Below the pieces are notes generated by a model. The model was not told where the DNA came from. It made no database searches and saw only the letters and a list, made by a program, of their open reading frames with translations. A stretch of DNA of 64,000 nucleotides from Agroathelia rolfsii (lineage: Eukaryota; Basidiomycota; Agaricomycetes; Amylocorticiales; Amylocorticiaceae), in contig JABRWF010000002.1 in assembly GCA_018343915.1 (NCBI GenBank), positions 1,302,001-1,366,000 on the forward strand, in the 5' to 3' direction. The translations under genes were made by a program, and so were the position numbers. This document shows, in pieces, positions 10,747 to 22,079 of this stretch; positions within the stretch are counted from its first letter, which is position 1, and each line of letters begins with the position of its first letter.

Positions 10747-12858
10747 ATGTCTTCAGACTCGAAGTCAGTTGAAGGGGGGACTATCCCGATGGGCGATGTT
10801 ACTATAGACCATGCTGAGTCCGTTGTTGACGCTCTCTCGCAGAAGGATAGTGGGGGTGGGACTGCCGATGGACCTGCAAAGAAGATCGGCTCGGCGGACC
10901 CACCTCCAACGAAGGGGGAAGACAACTTGGCAGAACGTCCATACAGCATCTACACAAAGAGGGAGAAGTGGCTTATTGTGTTTGTAGCGTCTCTGGCTGC
11001 ATTTTTCAGGTGAGATTGCACTTTCGTTTTGTAGAAATCCCTCGTCGCTAACCCCCAGTCGTCTAGCCCTTTAACAGCAAATATCTACTTCCCTGCTATT
11101 CCTACAATTGCCAATGATTTCCATCGATCCATCGAAGATATCAACCTAACAATTACAGTTTTTATGGTTATGCAAGGTGTCTGTAAGTACCATTTTCCCC
11201 ACAAGGCATCTATAGTCTCTCAACCGTGAAACCCCTAGCACCGATGATATGGGGAACCCTTGCAGACCGCCTTGGCAGGAGGCCGATATTTCTTGCTTGC
11301 TTGCTAGTGCTGTCGTTGTCCTGCATCGGGCTGGCTCTTACACCTACTTCGGCCTACTGGTTACTTATGCTCCTGAGATGCGTGCAATCATTTGGATCTG
11401 CTAGCACTGTTGCGTTAGGTCTGTTGGCGTCTTTATCTTATTTGTAGTGCCGCTATTCCGTGCTGAAATGGGGCCATTCAGGCGCTGGTACTATTGGAGA
11501 TATTGCTACTCCCGCCGAGAGGGGTGGATATTTCGGCGTATTTGGTGCAGCCCCTTTAGTATGTCTACGTCTTTAAGCCAATTTTTAAATGTGAACTAAC
11601 GTTAGGGATTGTATAGTTGGCCCCTGCTATTGGTCCTGTCTTTGGAGGGATATTAACTGACAAGCTCAGTTGGAGGTATGCGCACATAGATCAATTAATG
11701 GCCGTGATATCACTTACACCATCTTTCAGAGCTACGTTTTGGTTCATATGTATAGGCTCTTTGTTAAGTTTCATAGCGCTTCTTTTGTATGTTATATTTT
11801 TTTCGGACGAATATCTGAAAGGCTTAGACGCTAACGGCGCAGTTAGGTTGTTCCCTGAGACTCTGCGTAGTCTAGTCGGCGATGGGAGCATTGAGCCCTC
11901 CCCATTCTACCGTCCTTTGATTCCAGTCATCGGTCGGGCTAGTCGTCTTAAGAACATTTCAACTGAGCGCCCATCTCCTCGAAAGTTCAGGAACCCATTC
12001 CGACTTTTCACCTTTCCAGATGTTGCACTCATTCTGTTTGTCAATGGCGTCCTTTATACCGTGTTCTATGCCGTGATTACGACCATATCCACTACATTTG
12101 CCCAGACGTACACATATCTGAACGAGACAAAAATTGGTCTCTGCTTCTTAGGTATCGGTGGCGCCATGTTTGTAGGCAGCTTTCTGAGTGGAAGGCTCGC
12201 TGACAAAAACTATCAAATCGTCAAGAAGCAGTACATTAAGCGGTTGGAGATGGATAGCGAAAAGCCCATCGACGTAGCAAAAGCGACAAAGGATGTAGCC
12301 TTTCCTATCGAAAAGGCCAGGCTACGATCAATGCCATTCTTGATTGGTACATTTTGTGTTTGTGTTATTGGATATGGCTGGATGCTTGAGGCCAAAGTCA
12401 ACATAGCCGGTCCGCTCATCTTCCAGATAATAAGTGGGTACCCTTTGATTTGATTCATATGGAAAATTCCGAAATTGAACTCCATCCTTTACAGTCGGCT
12501 TAGTTGTAACCGGTTTCATGAATACTTTCAACACGATGCTCGTTGATATTGCGTCATCGGAGAGTGCGGCGATCACGGCTTGCGTGAGTTTATCCCGATC
12601 GTCGAACGGAAATAATGTTTCTGACTCACATGCCATGATATTTATTGTACGCCCTAGAACAATCTCGTCCGTTGCAGCCTTGGAGCAGCCATGGTGTCTG
12701 TCATTGACTTGATAACTTCTGCATTGGGCGTAGGGTGGACGTACACCCTTTTGGGATGCATTTGCACCGTAATCAGCCCGCTTCTACTGATTAATCTCCG
12801 CTATGGCCCCAAATTTAGAAGGGCTCGCCTTGAGCGTGCTACGAAGCATGCAGCCTAA
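10747..12858 (+). CDS. MFS transporter, DHA1 (QDR-like) family, copy 1
   Basis: Join 10747-11009, 11067-11182, 11239-11418, 11482-11558, 11617-11675, 11730-11786, 11847-12433, 12495-12583, 12658-12858 (542 aa). A hydrophilic N-terminus is followed by about 12 hydrophobic helices. The first reads ANIYFPAIPTIANDF; the loop between helices 2 and 3 is the MFS signature GTLADRLGRRPIF; helix 5 carries PAIGPVFGG. This points to a 12-helix drug:H+ antiporter-1 type exporter of the plasma membrane, like fungal quinidine-resistance (QDR) proteins; substrate unknown. A long cytosolic loop sits between helices 6 and 7. A 60-nt intron (11787-11846) has a length divisible by three and no stop, so retention would add 20 residues. 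Exon sizes match the next gene. Confidence 0.88.
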
Positions 12859-13516
12859 TAAGCTGTACATGTGGCAGAATCAGTGGATGCGAGAGATATA
12901 GATTATCCTTTATCGAGCCGTGACTGGCCCATACAGTATAATATGAGCAATAATAGTATCTTTAGTGAATGAAATGTTGAGGTATTGACACATAATCACC
13001 ACACAGCTGGTGCTTGATTCGTTATACCTTATATCCCACGCATAAGGAGCTGTCTAGGTGTCTATTGAGCTATGGAAAAAGGTTCATGCAGCTTGCGGTA
13101 ATAGATTCTCTTCTTTTTTTAGCCCACGTATCAGCTCACCCTGAAGCTGAGGGTTCGGTTTTTCTCATGTCTCGTCCTTGCTCTTCGAGTTTCAGCCTGA
13201 AGCAGCGGAGTGCCTTTATAGAAGTAATCCGATGGTTTCCTCCAATGGTTGTATTTCTATAATTTAATGCCGAGTCCCCCGAAAGGAAAAGGAAAGGCGG
13301 GGTACCGCGAGTGCAGGGTATGTCATTTTTGACGATGTACTATTCGGCCGGCGGCAGTCTCGGTAAACAATCTTGCCGGTATTTTTGTCGTCCGATTGGT
13401 CCGGGACTTCATATACTACAAAACCACCATCGTGGGGACATCCTCCTGCGTGTTGACACATTGAGCGCATAGGGCTCTAGCAACTCTCAGTTTCCAAATT
13501 TCTCATTACGATTTTC
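12859..13516. other. Intergenic spacer between the tandem MFS genes
   Basis: Small open frames on both strands lack coding features. It should contain the terminator of the first transporter and the promoter of the second. No copy of the dispersed repeat found upstream of the first transporter is present here. Confidence 0.4.
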
Positions 13517-15686
13517 ATGAAAAGTCCCGCTGGGCATCACCACCCCCAGATTAGACTTATGGCTGCTTCCTCGTCAACTCAACATGTAACAGGGGCCGCA
13601 AACTCCGACCATGACTTGAATCATAATCCTATGCGGACTGGCGTTGATGCAAGTACCTCACCATCAACAGCCAACAAACTCCAAGTTGCCACACGGGTTG
13701 CTAGCAAAGATAATGCGGGAAATACCCAATCCGAGCGTCCTTTTAGTATATACACTAAAAAGGAGAAATGGGTTATTGTGATCGTTGGATCCTTTGCTGG
13801 TGTCTTTAGGTAAATCCTTAGTCGGAATTTATTTTAGAGCCTGTGTTGAATATATACCTTTATTAGCCCATTGACGGCCAATATTTATTTCCCTGCTATT
13901 CCTACCATCGCCAACGCATTTGGAAAAACTGTGGAAGCCATCAATCTCACTGTAACAGTCTACATGCTCATGCAAGGCGTAAGTAAGTCGATAGTTCGTA
14001 CTCCCGACATTTGTTGCCAAACATAGGTTAACATTTATGTCGTATTTGAGCTCCCATGGCTTGGGGTACCCTTGCAGATCGTGTTGGCAGACGTCCAATA
14101 TTCTTGGCATGCCTACTATTATTGGCCCTTTCCTGTGTGGGCCTTGCGCTTGTGCCAACGGGCGATTATTGGTTACTTATGCTATTGAGATGTATTCAAG
14201 CAGCAGGAAGTGCAAGTACCATTGCGCTGGGTGGAATAATTACATTTGAACTAATAGAAATAAATGAACTCATATGAACTCAAGGTGCCGGTGTTGTTGG
14301 CGATATTTCTACCCCTGCTGAGCGAGGTGGTTTTATGGGAGTTATGAGTGCAGGTCCAATGGTATTTTCAAGTCACGCTCCTATTGATGCGCCTCGAAAT
14401 GTTATTGACGTATGTGGTGTTCTATTTCATAGATTGGCCCTGCCCTTGGTCCAGTATTCGGAGGTGTTCTAACTGATAAATTAGGCTGGAGGTGAACATC
14501 TTCATATATGTATCCTTCCCGCCTGGTACTCATCCTCGCATTTATAGATCCATATTTTGGTTTCTTACAATTGGATCTATGCTCTGTTTCCTTGTCCTAT
14601 TTCTGTAAGTTGCCCTCTTCATTATCATATACTTTGGACATATCTTACACATTCAAGATTCCTGCCTGAGACGCTTAGAAGTCTCGTCGGTGATGGTAGT
14701 ATTACTCCATCTGTTATGTACCGCGCTGTAATACCGGTGATTGGCCGCTCGAGTCGACTTCGGAATGTATCGACCGAACGACCACCTCCCAAAGTTCACA
14801 AGAACCCGCTTCGCATGTTCCTCTACCCCGATGTTGTTCTCATCCTCGTCTTCAACGGCGTTTTGTACGCTGTTTTCTACGCTGTCAGCGCTACTATCTC
14901 TTCTCTCTTCGCCGAGACGTATCCGTACCTGACGGAGACAGCCCTTGGTCTTTCTTATTTATCTATTGGGGGAGGTATGGTCGTTGGAAGTCTCATTGTT
15001 GGAAGGCTTTTAGACATGGATTATCAAATCGTCAAGAGGGGACTGATTCGCAAACTGGAGGCCCAAAATGCGCAGAATATCGAGAGCGGTACTGTATCCC
15101 AAAATATCGTAAGACCAGAGGATGTAACCAAGGAGTCCGTCTTTCCTATTGAAAAGGCAAGGCTACGAACCATGCCTGTCTATCTCGTACTCTTCTGTGC
15201 ATGCTGCTTCGGATACGGCTGGATGATAGAACAAAAGGTCAGCATCGCTGGTCCTTTGGTTTTGCAATTCATACGTAAGTCTCGTTTCATCAAATTTGTC
15301 GGAGTCCATTAGAGGTTCTAATTCAACTTTGGTGCAGTTGGATTCACTGTCACTGCAGTCATGAACACTACTAGTACTGTCTTGGTAGATATCGCACCTT
15401 CAGAGGGATCATCCATAACCGCTTGTGTAAGTCTCAACTCACAACAAGAGTACCGAAAATGGTTCTCATACCTTCTTAGAACAATATTGTCCGCTGCTCT
15501 CTGGGTGCGACATCTGTATCAGTCATAGACATCATGATCAGTGCACTGGGGGTGGGGTGGTCGTATACGGTTCTTGGGTTTTTATGTGTAGCTGTAGGCC
15601 CCTTATTGTGGGCTGAGATGCGTTATGGTCCAAGATTCAGGAAAAGAAGGCAAGAGCGGGCAGCCAGGAAAAAGCAAGAACATTGA
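13517..15686 (+). CDS. MFS transporter, DHA1 (QDR-like) family, copy 2
   Basis: Join 13517-13809, 13867-13982, 14051-14230, 14285-14361, 14433-14491, 14548-14604, 14658-15274, 15338-15426, 15480-15686 (564 aa). A second ATG at 13559 has a slightly better context and may be the true start, giving 550 aa. The protein parallels its neighbour along its length: IYFPAIPTIANAF, GTLADRVGRRPIF, ALGPVFGGVLTDKLGW, LFLPETLRSLVGDGS and FPIEKARLRTMP. Exons 2-6 and 8 have exactly the same sizes (116, 180, 77, 59, 57 and 89 nt), so this is a tandem duplicate. The central loop and both termini have diverged most. A basic C-terminus (KRRQERAARKK) faces the cytosol. Its presumed role is drug or metabolite export. 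Confidence 0.88.
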
Positions 15687-16174
15687 TTTGGTAAGTGCTA
15701 TTGACCGTCAAATATTTAATATATGTTGGGTATCTTCTCATCGAGAAGAGGTCGAAAAAAACTGATATTTATTGACTAGATAGTTTGCGGTACCAATGAC
15801 AGTCGGTGAAAACACTAGATCCCAGGCTGCCAGTGGCCGATCGAAGGCCAAGATTCTCTTCATTATTGTATTCTTTTTTATTCATAGAAATTACTCTTGA
15901 CAACAAAATTCTGCTGCCTCAGTCCTCTTTGTATATATTTTGAACTTACATGAGCTATTACTAGCTGTAGTGCTTGCTATGATGAAATGATCCGAACATA
16001 AATGTCCAGTCTCGGACTGGGGATGTCCAAGTTTATTACACTACCACACTGGCGTCATCGCGTTTGTGGCGTACGCCACCGACGCATCTTGCACCTAAGA
16101 CACCACGGATTGGAAGCCATCAGTGAACGAAGTAACCGTGCAAATCTATAGATTACCATAGCGGATATTCTAAA
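15687..16174. other. Intergenic region, 488 bp
   Basis: No gene is seen. It separates the second MFS transporter from REV7, both on the plus strand. Confidence 0.4.
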
Positions 16175-17224
16175 ATGTCAGAGGGTGAACCCCCCTTGAG
16201 TTTCAATCGTAAGTGCGCCTTAGTACCGTATAAACATAAGAGGCGTCTCAGTGCACGCAATTTCAATAGAGACCGTTCAGGGCATTGCTGAATTCAGTGA
16301 GTTGACCCTATTCAATCGGAGTAGACTAATTTTGAATTAATTTCTAAATCCCTGCTATGGTCCAGTTGAGGTGGCCATTCACAATATCCTTTACGTACGA
16401 CAGGTTTACCCCGCCGATCTGTTCGTGAAGCGAAAGAAATATAATACGCCTGTTTTCCAATCGCGGCATCCGGCGCTTAACGAGTACATTTCTGGGGCTG
16501 TCAGAGCTATAAGAGAGGAGATCGTAACAGTAAATATAGGTATATGCTCTCTCTACCACTTGCTAACAATGATGTGCATGTAGGGCAATGTGGACAAGGT
16601 CGTGGTTGTGATCAAGAACAGGGAAGAGGTTGCGCTTGAAAGGTTTATATTTTCGGTACGAACAATGATTGAGGTCGAGCAATTTAATAAGGATACAAGG
16701 TAGGACGCCTTTGTTCGAAATATTCGCTCATGTTAAGTCTGCTCGAACGGCCATGTAACAGCGTCGAGAACGCTATGTCTGCTCAACATTTAGGGCAATA
16801 TTTTCGCTCGTTTCTGATCAAGCTTAGTATGATCGAGTCACAGCTGGGTCTCCTAGATCTGGGGGGTTTGTATTCGTGTACCATGCGGTAATTGGTGGTT
16901 TATCCTTGCTAATAAAATAAATTCAACGCAGATGATGCTTCGTTTACCATCTTGATCGAGCTTCAGGATGATAAACCCCCTACGGTATCAAATTCTAGTG
17001 GAGATCCGCCTCCTTGGATAGCCGCCTCCAAGACACATACTACAGCAGGAGCATCTGATGATGCGGAGCTCCATATGCTAAGAGCCGTGGAAACAGGAAT
17101 AATAAACGTATGTAACTCAGTTCTGTTATTCAACCCATTTTTTGACAGCCTATACTAGCTTTCATTGTCCGTTCAAGAGTCCAATGCCAAACTCGATATG
17201 ATGAACGAAAGAAGGAATAAATAA
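16175..17224 (+). CDS. REV7: HORMA-domain protein REV7/MAD2L2
   Basis: Join 16175-16208, 16270-16296, 16366-16529, 16584-16699, 16762-16865, 16932-17107, 17159-17224 (228 aa, close to the usual 210-250). The motifs EVAIHNILYVRQVYP, FVKRKKYNTPVFQSRHP and VDKVVVVIKNREEVALERF match the HORMA fold of Rev7, the accessory subunit of DNA polymerase zeta, which bridges Rev1 and Rev3 in translesion synthesis. The seatbelt region follows in the last two exons. Seven exons are packed into 1 kb, the second of only 27 nt. The first exon ends after 11 codons in phase 1. I am confident of the family; the shieldin-type functions known in animals need not apply. Confidence 0.9.
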
Positions 17225-17431
17225 ATTGGTTGCCTCGCCTCAAAGCAAGGCTCTTTATCGTCAAGCTTGCTCACAGGTCGGTGTGCTCATACCGGTCTTT
17301 CCAGTAGCTTCAGCTTTTTCTTTTAAATGCTCGATTTGAGAAAAAATATATGCCAATTAGAGAGTACGATGCAAAAGTCCGGAAGATATAACTATGGGCG
17401 TTGTAGTAGCTCGGTATGCTAGAAGACATGT

Positions 17432-19309
17432 TTAAACATCAACACGAATGCTTTCAATGACGGGTATGATTCGCTCCCATTCCTCCATGGCCTTGTGCAT
17501 CATCAGTTGGTAAACAAGACAAGTGCGAAGAAAAAGAACAAAGCAAAACTCACAGATTTATAGAACTCGATTTGTCCATCAGCCAAATCACCTAACATTT
17601 CCTTCATTTCAGACTCCTTGGCGAACTGGAAAATAGCCTGCTCCCGCAGAGTTTCATCACTGAAAGCGTCAGAAGTTTCGTGTGCTGTTGTCACCGCTTC
17701 TTGAAGCTACGCAAAATTGTAAGTTACAACTATCCTGTTAAGAAAGGTGAAAATGCACCTCTTTAATCTTCTTGTCATATTTCTTCATCTTTGCTACCCT
17801 GCTACGATCATCGTCTGCCCCTCTGATGGCATCGACACGATCTCGTAGATATGCCCCTAGACCAAGGCCGGTACTTCCAGCATGTCCTGAGATGACTGCA
17901 GCAAGTCGATCCCTTTCCGCCGTAAGACCGGATAGGTAGTCGGAGAGTTCCTCAAAGTCCAATTGTTTCTGATCTCTGAGTTTGAGCACGGCTCTATTTG
18001 CGTGCGAGTATGTAAGTAAGGAGCGCAAATGAATTACGAATGGATCGGTGGTTGTTTGTGTCTTGAAACGAAGCATTTAGTCAGAGGTTAACAGGAAATA
18101 TAATCGAACTTACAAGGTGCCTTAACAATGCCGAAAACTCCAACAAAGTGTTCGAGAAATGATTCAGCGGTTGCGTGATCCCCGACTCCAGAAACCCCAA
18201 GCCTTGGATAGCTACGGCAAGGTCGTGATAGTCGCCTACAAGGTCTTCGGCGCCGGCGTCAATGGTTCCATCTCATTTTTCAGTTTAAGTCGTAACCAGA
18301 TGCGACGGAGGGGAAGAAGCAAAGACAAAAGAGGAGGAGCAAGGTCGGGCAAGGAACTTTACTTACCGTTCGTCCTACTCCTTACGCGTGTCCATAGACG
18401 GTCGCTAACCATTAAGCCTTCCTCGAACTTGTCGACGTCTTCACGCATAGCTAAGAAACGTTCATCTGGTTTCCTCACACGCGAGAAAGCATTCAACAGT
18501 GTGTCCGAGAGATTATCAATTAGACCAGGACTGGGTTCCGGGTGAGGTGGATGAGCCAGATGTTGATGCATATACACATGCTATTTGACTGAATGAGATC
18601 CAAGTGTAAGACATTCTTCTAGCTCTAGGCAGGACTGACCCATTCCGTAGACTCGAGGAAAGCTCGAAGCAACGTGCTGCGTTGAAGGGTGGGATGACGA
18701 GATATTCGTTGCAGGAACCGACTTAGACTACAAATTGTTAGTCTGACGGATCAATAAGCATATATGAAATGGATCCATACTCTTGTCTACGTCGCTCCAT
18801 GAACTCAGGACTGAACCGGTCGCCTGTAATATATTCTATTCCGTGTGAGATATAAGCAACATTTATCGGTTAGTTTACACAAACCTAGTCTATGCTTGTC
18901 TGGCAAGACTGGGACGACACATGCTGGGAAGTCTTTGACTAAATGCTCGCGTAGGAAGCTAAAGTCCTGATATCGACGACGTGCTTGAGGATTTGGAGTC
19001 GAGAACATGCGAAGATTAGTCTATCCCAGTTAGAACTTATGAAATATAGAGATTAGATATGAATGTATAACATACTTTGGCCGATACGAGATAGGATACA
19101 TAGGCGTCCTTGGTCTCTGCGAGCTCCTTGACGGGGTCTCTAACACTCGTTATAAGATATCCCTCCCACTTGGGCTCATGGGGGCTTCGTTCATCGCCAT
19201 CATTGCTCTGTCTAAATCCGGGGCCTGTTGGAGCGCCCTCGTCTGGATCGTTATTAGCTGGAGATTCCCAGGTGACAGAATCGAATACGTCCTCGTCGTC
19301 GCCGTACAT
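17432..19309 (-). CDS. SNX4: Sorting nexin SNX4/Atg24 (PX-BAR)
   Basis: Join 19309-19076, 19020-18885, 18835-18781, 18727-18640, 18580-18367, 18271-18114, 18061-17759, 17706-17554, 17491-17432 (466 aa). The N-terminus is acidic (MYGDDEDVF). The PX domain spans roughly 42-170, with the phosphoinositide-binding RRRYQDF at 92-98 and the LPDKHR loop. The rest is a long helical BAR region including GLGFLESGI, HFSNTLLEFSALL and FQFAKESEMKEML. Orthologues bind PI3P on endosomes and act in retrograde recycling and selective autophagy. The exon 6 acceptor at 18271 was preferred to one about 42 nt downstream because it restores the conserved AEDLVGDYHDLAVA. The gene is divergent from the PTM1-like gene, with only 129 bp between start codons. 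Confidence 0.92.
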
Positions 19310-19438
19310 GTTAAGCAAGAAAGCAATTACGTAACGGCTGGTGGGGAATATGCTTCCGCAGCGGGCCCGGCTCAATTAATAGCTCTCTTGTAACAACTAC
19401 TAAGTAATACCAAAACACCGCTCCCTGTTGCTGCTTCG

Positions 19439-21805
19439 ATGGCCAGCATTCCTCTGCTGCTCTGGCTGCTATCGCTATGGTCATTTTGTCATGCATACAC
19501 AGTGCCTGTCTTTGTTGGACAGGATACACAAATATGCTCAGGGATGTGGTCTAATGAGCAGACACACATTAATGGTGAATATCGCAGTTCTCTGCTTTCC
19601 GACTGTGCGCACTGAAGACATGTGTCCAGTCACCTTCGACAAAGCCTCTTCCCAAGGCCAGGTAGCGATGGTAATTTATGAATGGCGAGATAGTCAGTAT
19701 CTGGGCAAAGTTACCTCTATGATTGATGATACTCTTCCGGTAAGAATATTCAAGGCATCTCGTTTATCTGCCCTTCATGTCTCTCCGTTAGCAGAAGACA
19801 TACGTGTGCACCTCAGATGCTGTCAAGGGCGGATTTTGCACCAACAATGATCTTGGACGCTTCATCATCGATCTCCCAGATGGAAAATTCATGAACAGCA
19901 CTACATTCTGGTCTGCCCGTGTGTCGCTATCTCCAATAGACATTGGTAACCAGCGAGAATCCGAGTCTGGGTCACTTTGGGCAAATCCAGAAGGGATGCC
20001 TCAAACCCCTGACGACCCTTCAATCACAGCCTGGAGGCGTCAAGCCTTTGTAAACAACCCTAGTCCATCTGGAATCTATCAGTACCATGAGCCGATTCAA
20101 TACGAAGTGAGGAGGACGGGTTATTATTGCGTCGGTAAGTCGCTTGTTTGTGTTTCTTTGCGCCTATGCTAACTTGCTGCCACAGCTATCGTTCCAGTTA
20201 CCGTTCTTTCATCATCAAAAGAGAGGCAGGCCTCTACCGACGTTCCTTTCCATCCTACCTATGAGGGTACCATCGAATTCTTCAATACGTTCAAGGGAGA
20301 GCTTCCTGCATCTGAATATCCCAAAGTCAATGTGGGTGTTTGTGGTCTGCTTCCAAGCTCCCGTCTTACGCCCTTTGAATAGTTCTATTTCGCTATGTTC
20401 ATAATCTACGCCATCCTTGGTGGCGTCTGGACCTGGATGTGCTATAAGCACAGGGATGAATTACTGCCGATTCAAGTAAGCAATTTTTTCTCACTACTAT
20501 ACTTCCATCACTTAGCTGCTACAGTATTATCTGTCAGGGCTTGTTGGCTTCCTAATCGTTGAAATGATTGCAAACTGGGGTACGTGCTACGCCATTTTGA
20601 AGTTGGCCTCATGAAGCTAATAGTTATCGTTATGTACTAGTATACTATCGCTATCTTAACGCACATGGCCGTGGCACAGCTTCTACCGTTTTCTTGTTTG
20701 TCGTTGCTATTCTTGATGCAGGCAGAAACGCACTCTCGTTCTTCATGCTCCTTGTCGTCTCTCTTGGACTCAGCGTAGTGCGCGAGTCCCTTGGACGTAC
20801 GATGATAAAATGCCAACTGTTAACAGCCGCGCATTTCATCTTTGGAGGTAGATTTTTGCTGTGGAAGTCGGAACGATCAACTAATGCACTTCCCCAGTTC
20901 TTTATGCTGTGGGGATTGTGGAACTAGAACTAGAGTCCACCTCTGCACTCATCCTACTCTTATTCGTCATTCCTTTGGCCATGACGCTTAGCGGGTTCCT
21001 CTTGTGGATCATGTATTCTCTGAATGGTGCGTGTTGAAAACTCATTCAGGAGTGGTCCATTCTGATGTACTTGATAATAGCTACGATCACTCAACTGACC
21101 GCCCGCAAGCAAACATACAAGCTCACGATGTTCACCCGTCTACACCGTATCCTCCTCGCCAGCGTATTCGTGATCGCAGCGTTCTTCGTCGTCTCATCAT
21201 TTTCATTCTCAGATCGTCTCGCGGAGGGTGAGATTTATTCATTGCTTATACCCCTATCCCCGAACTTACGTCATTTCCTACAGACTTCGCTGCTCGAACA
21301 TGGCAAAAACGGTGGTGGCTCCTTGACGGTTGGCTCGCCCTTCTCTACCTCGTTGCATTCGCCTCCATCGCATACTTATGGCGACCAACGCCCAATAACA
21401 GAAGATAAGTATAATTTTCTTCAACACTTCGTTCTTTTCTATCCCAAGGGTCTTATGATATTTCTCTTTTCTGGGATATCCACATTGGCGATGTCTGAGG
21501 AACTCGCACAAGACGAAGCTGACGCTGAGGACTACGACCTCGAAGCACTCGAGTCCCGGGCCGACCTCGATCACTCTTCTCCCACCCATCGCGCGCGAGA
21601 TGATGATGAGGCGACGCTCGTTGGCAGTACACGACGCGGGCCGGCTGTTGCGGACGACGTTGTATTCGAGATTGGGGACGAAGATGACGAAGACGAGGCG
21701 GAAGCCGCTGCTAAGAAGCGGAGGGGTGAACGGAGACAGGGTACGAGCGGAGAAGGGCATGGTGAGGAGAGGGAGGGATTGATAGGAAGTGACAAGGACG
21801 ATTAG
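19439..21805 (+). CDS. Seven-helix membrane protein of the PTM1/GPR107 family
   Basis: Join 19439-19574, 19630-19739, 19795-20134, 20186-20331, 20383-20475, 20525-20579, 20641-20847, 20898-21026, 21081-21227, 21284-21404, 21484-21805 (601 aa). A signal peptide (SIPLLLWLLSLWSFCHA) leads into a luminal domain with paired Cys (TYVCTSDAVKGGFC). Seven hydrophobic helices follow, beginning near YFAMFIIYAILGGVWTW. The C-terminus is a long acidic cytosolic tail rich in Asp/Glu. This matches lung seven-transmembrane receptor-type proteins, which in yeast (Ptm1) and animals are Golgi or endosome proteins. With only GT-AG introns the frame would stop after PNNRR; a 79-nt AT-AC intron restores the tail in phase. 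An alternative is that the protein ends there and the tail is a relic. Confidence 0.85.
21405..21483 (+). other. Candidate AT-AC intron in the PTM1-like gene
   Basis: The donor is AG|ATAAGT, a normal U2-type donor with A in place of the first G. The acceptor is ATATCCAC|ATTG. Removal joins PNNRR to LAMSEELAQDE in phase 2, and the whole 1,806-nt CDS then has an intact frame. A downstream AG acceptor at about 21448 leads to a stop within two codons. No U12-type branch site (TCCTTAAC) is evident, so it looks like the rare AT-AC class handled by the major spliceosome. Confidence 0.55.
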
Positions 21806-22079
21806 GAGTTTTCGATTTTCTCTGTTCTCTTTTCTTCGTTTCAAGATTCGATCACCCGCTGCTGCTCTTTTCTGTATAATTTATGGTACATTCTGAATTT
21901 AAGTCGCGTACTCATCCCTCAACTACATATGAATAAAATTAATTGGTTGCGGTTGCTTGCGCTTCACAAGCTCCAACATGGTTTACACATTTGAATTAGA
22001 TTAATCAAATATTGGAAAGAACAGCAGTAAAGGCGGCGATAAAAAGTACAGAGATAGAAGTAAAAATGTTCATCCGATT

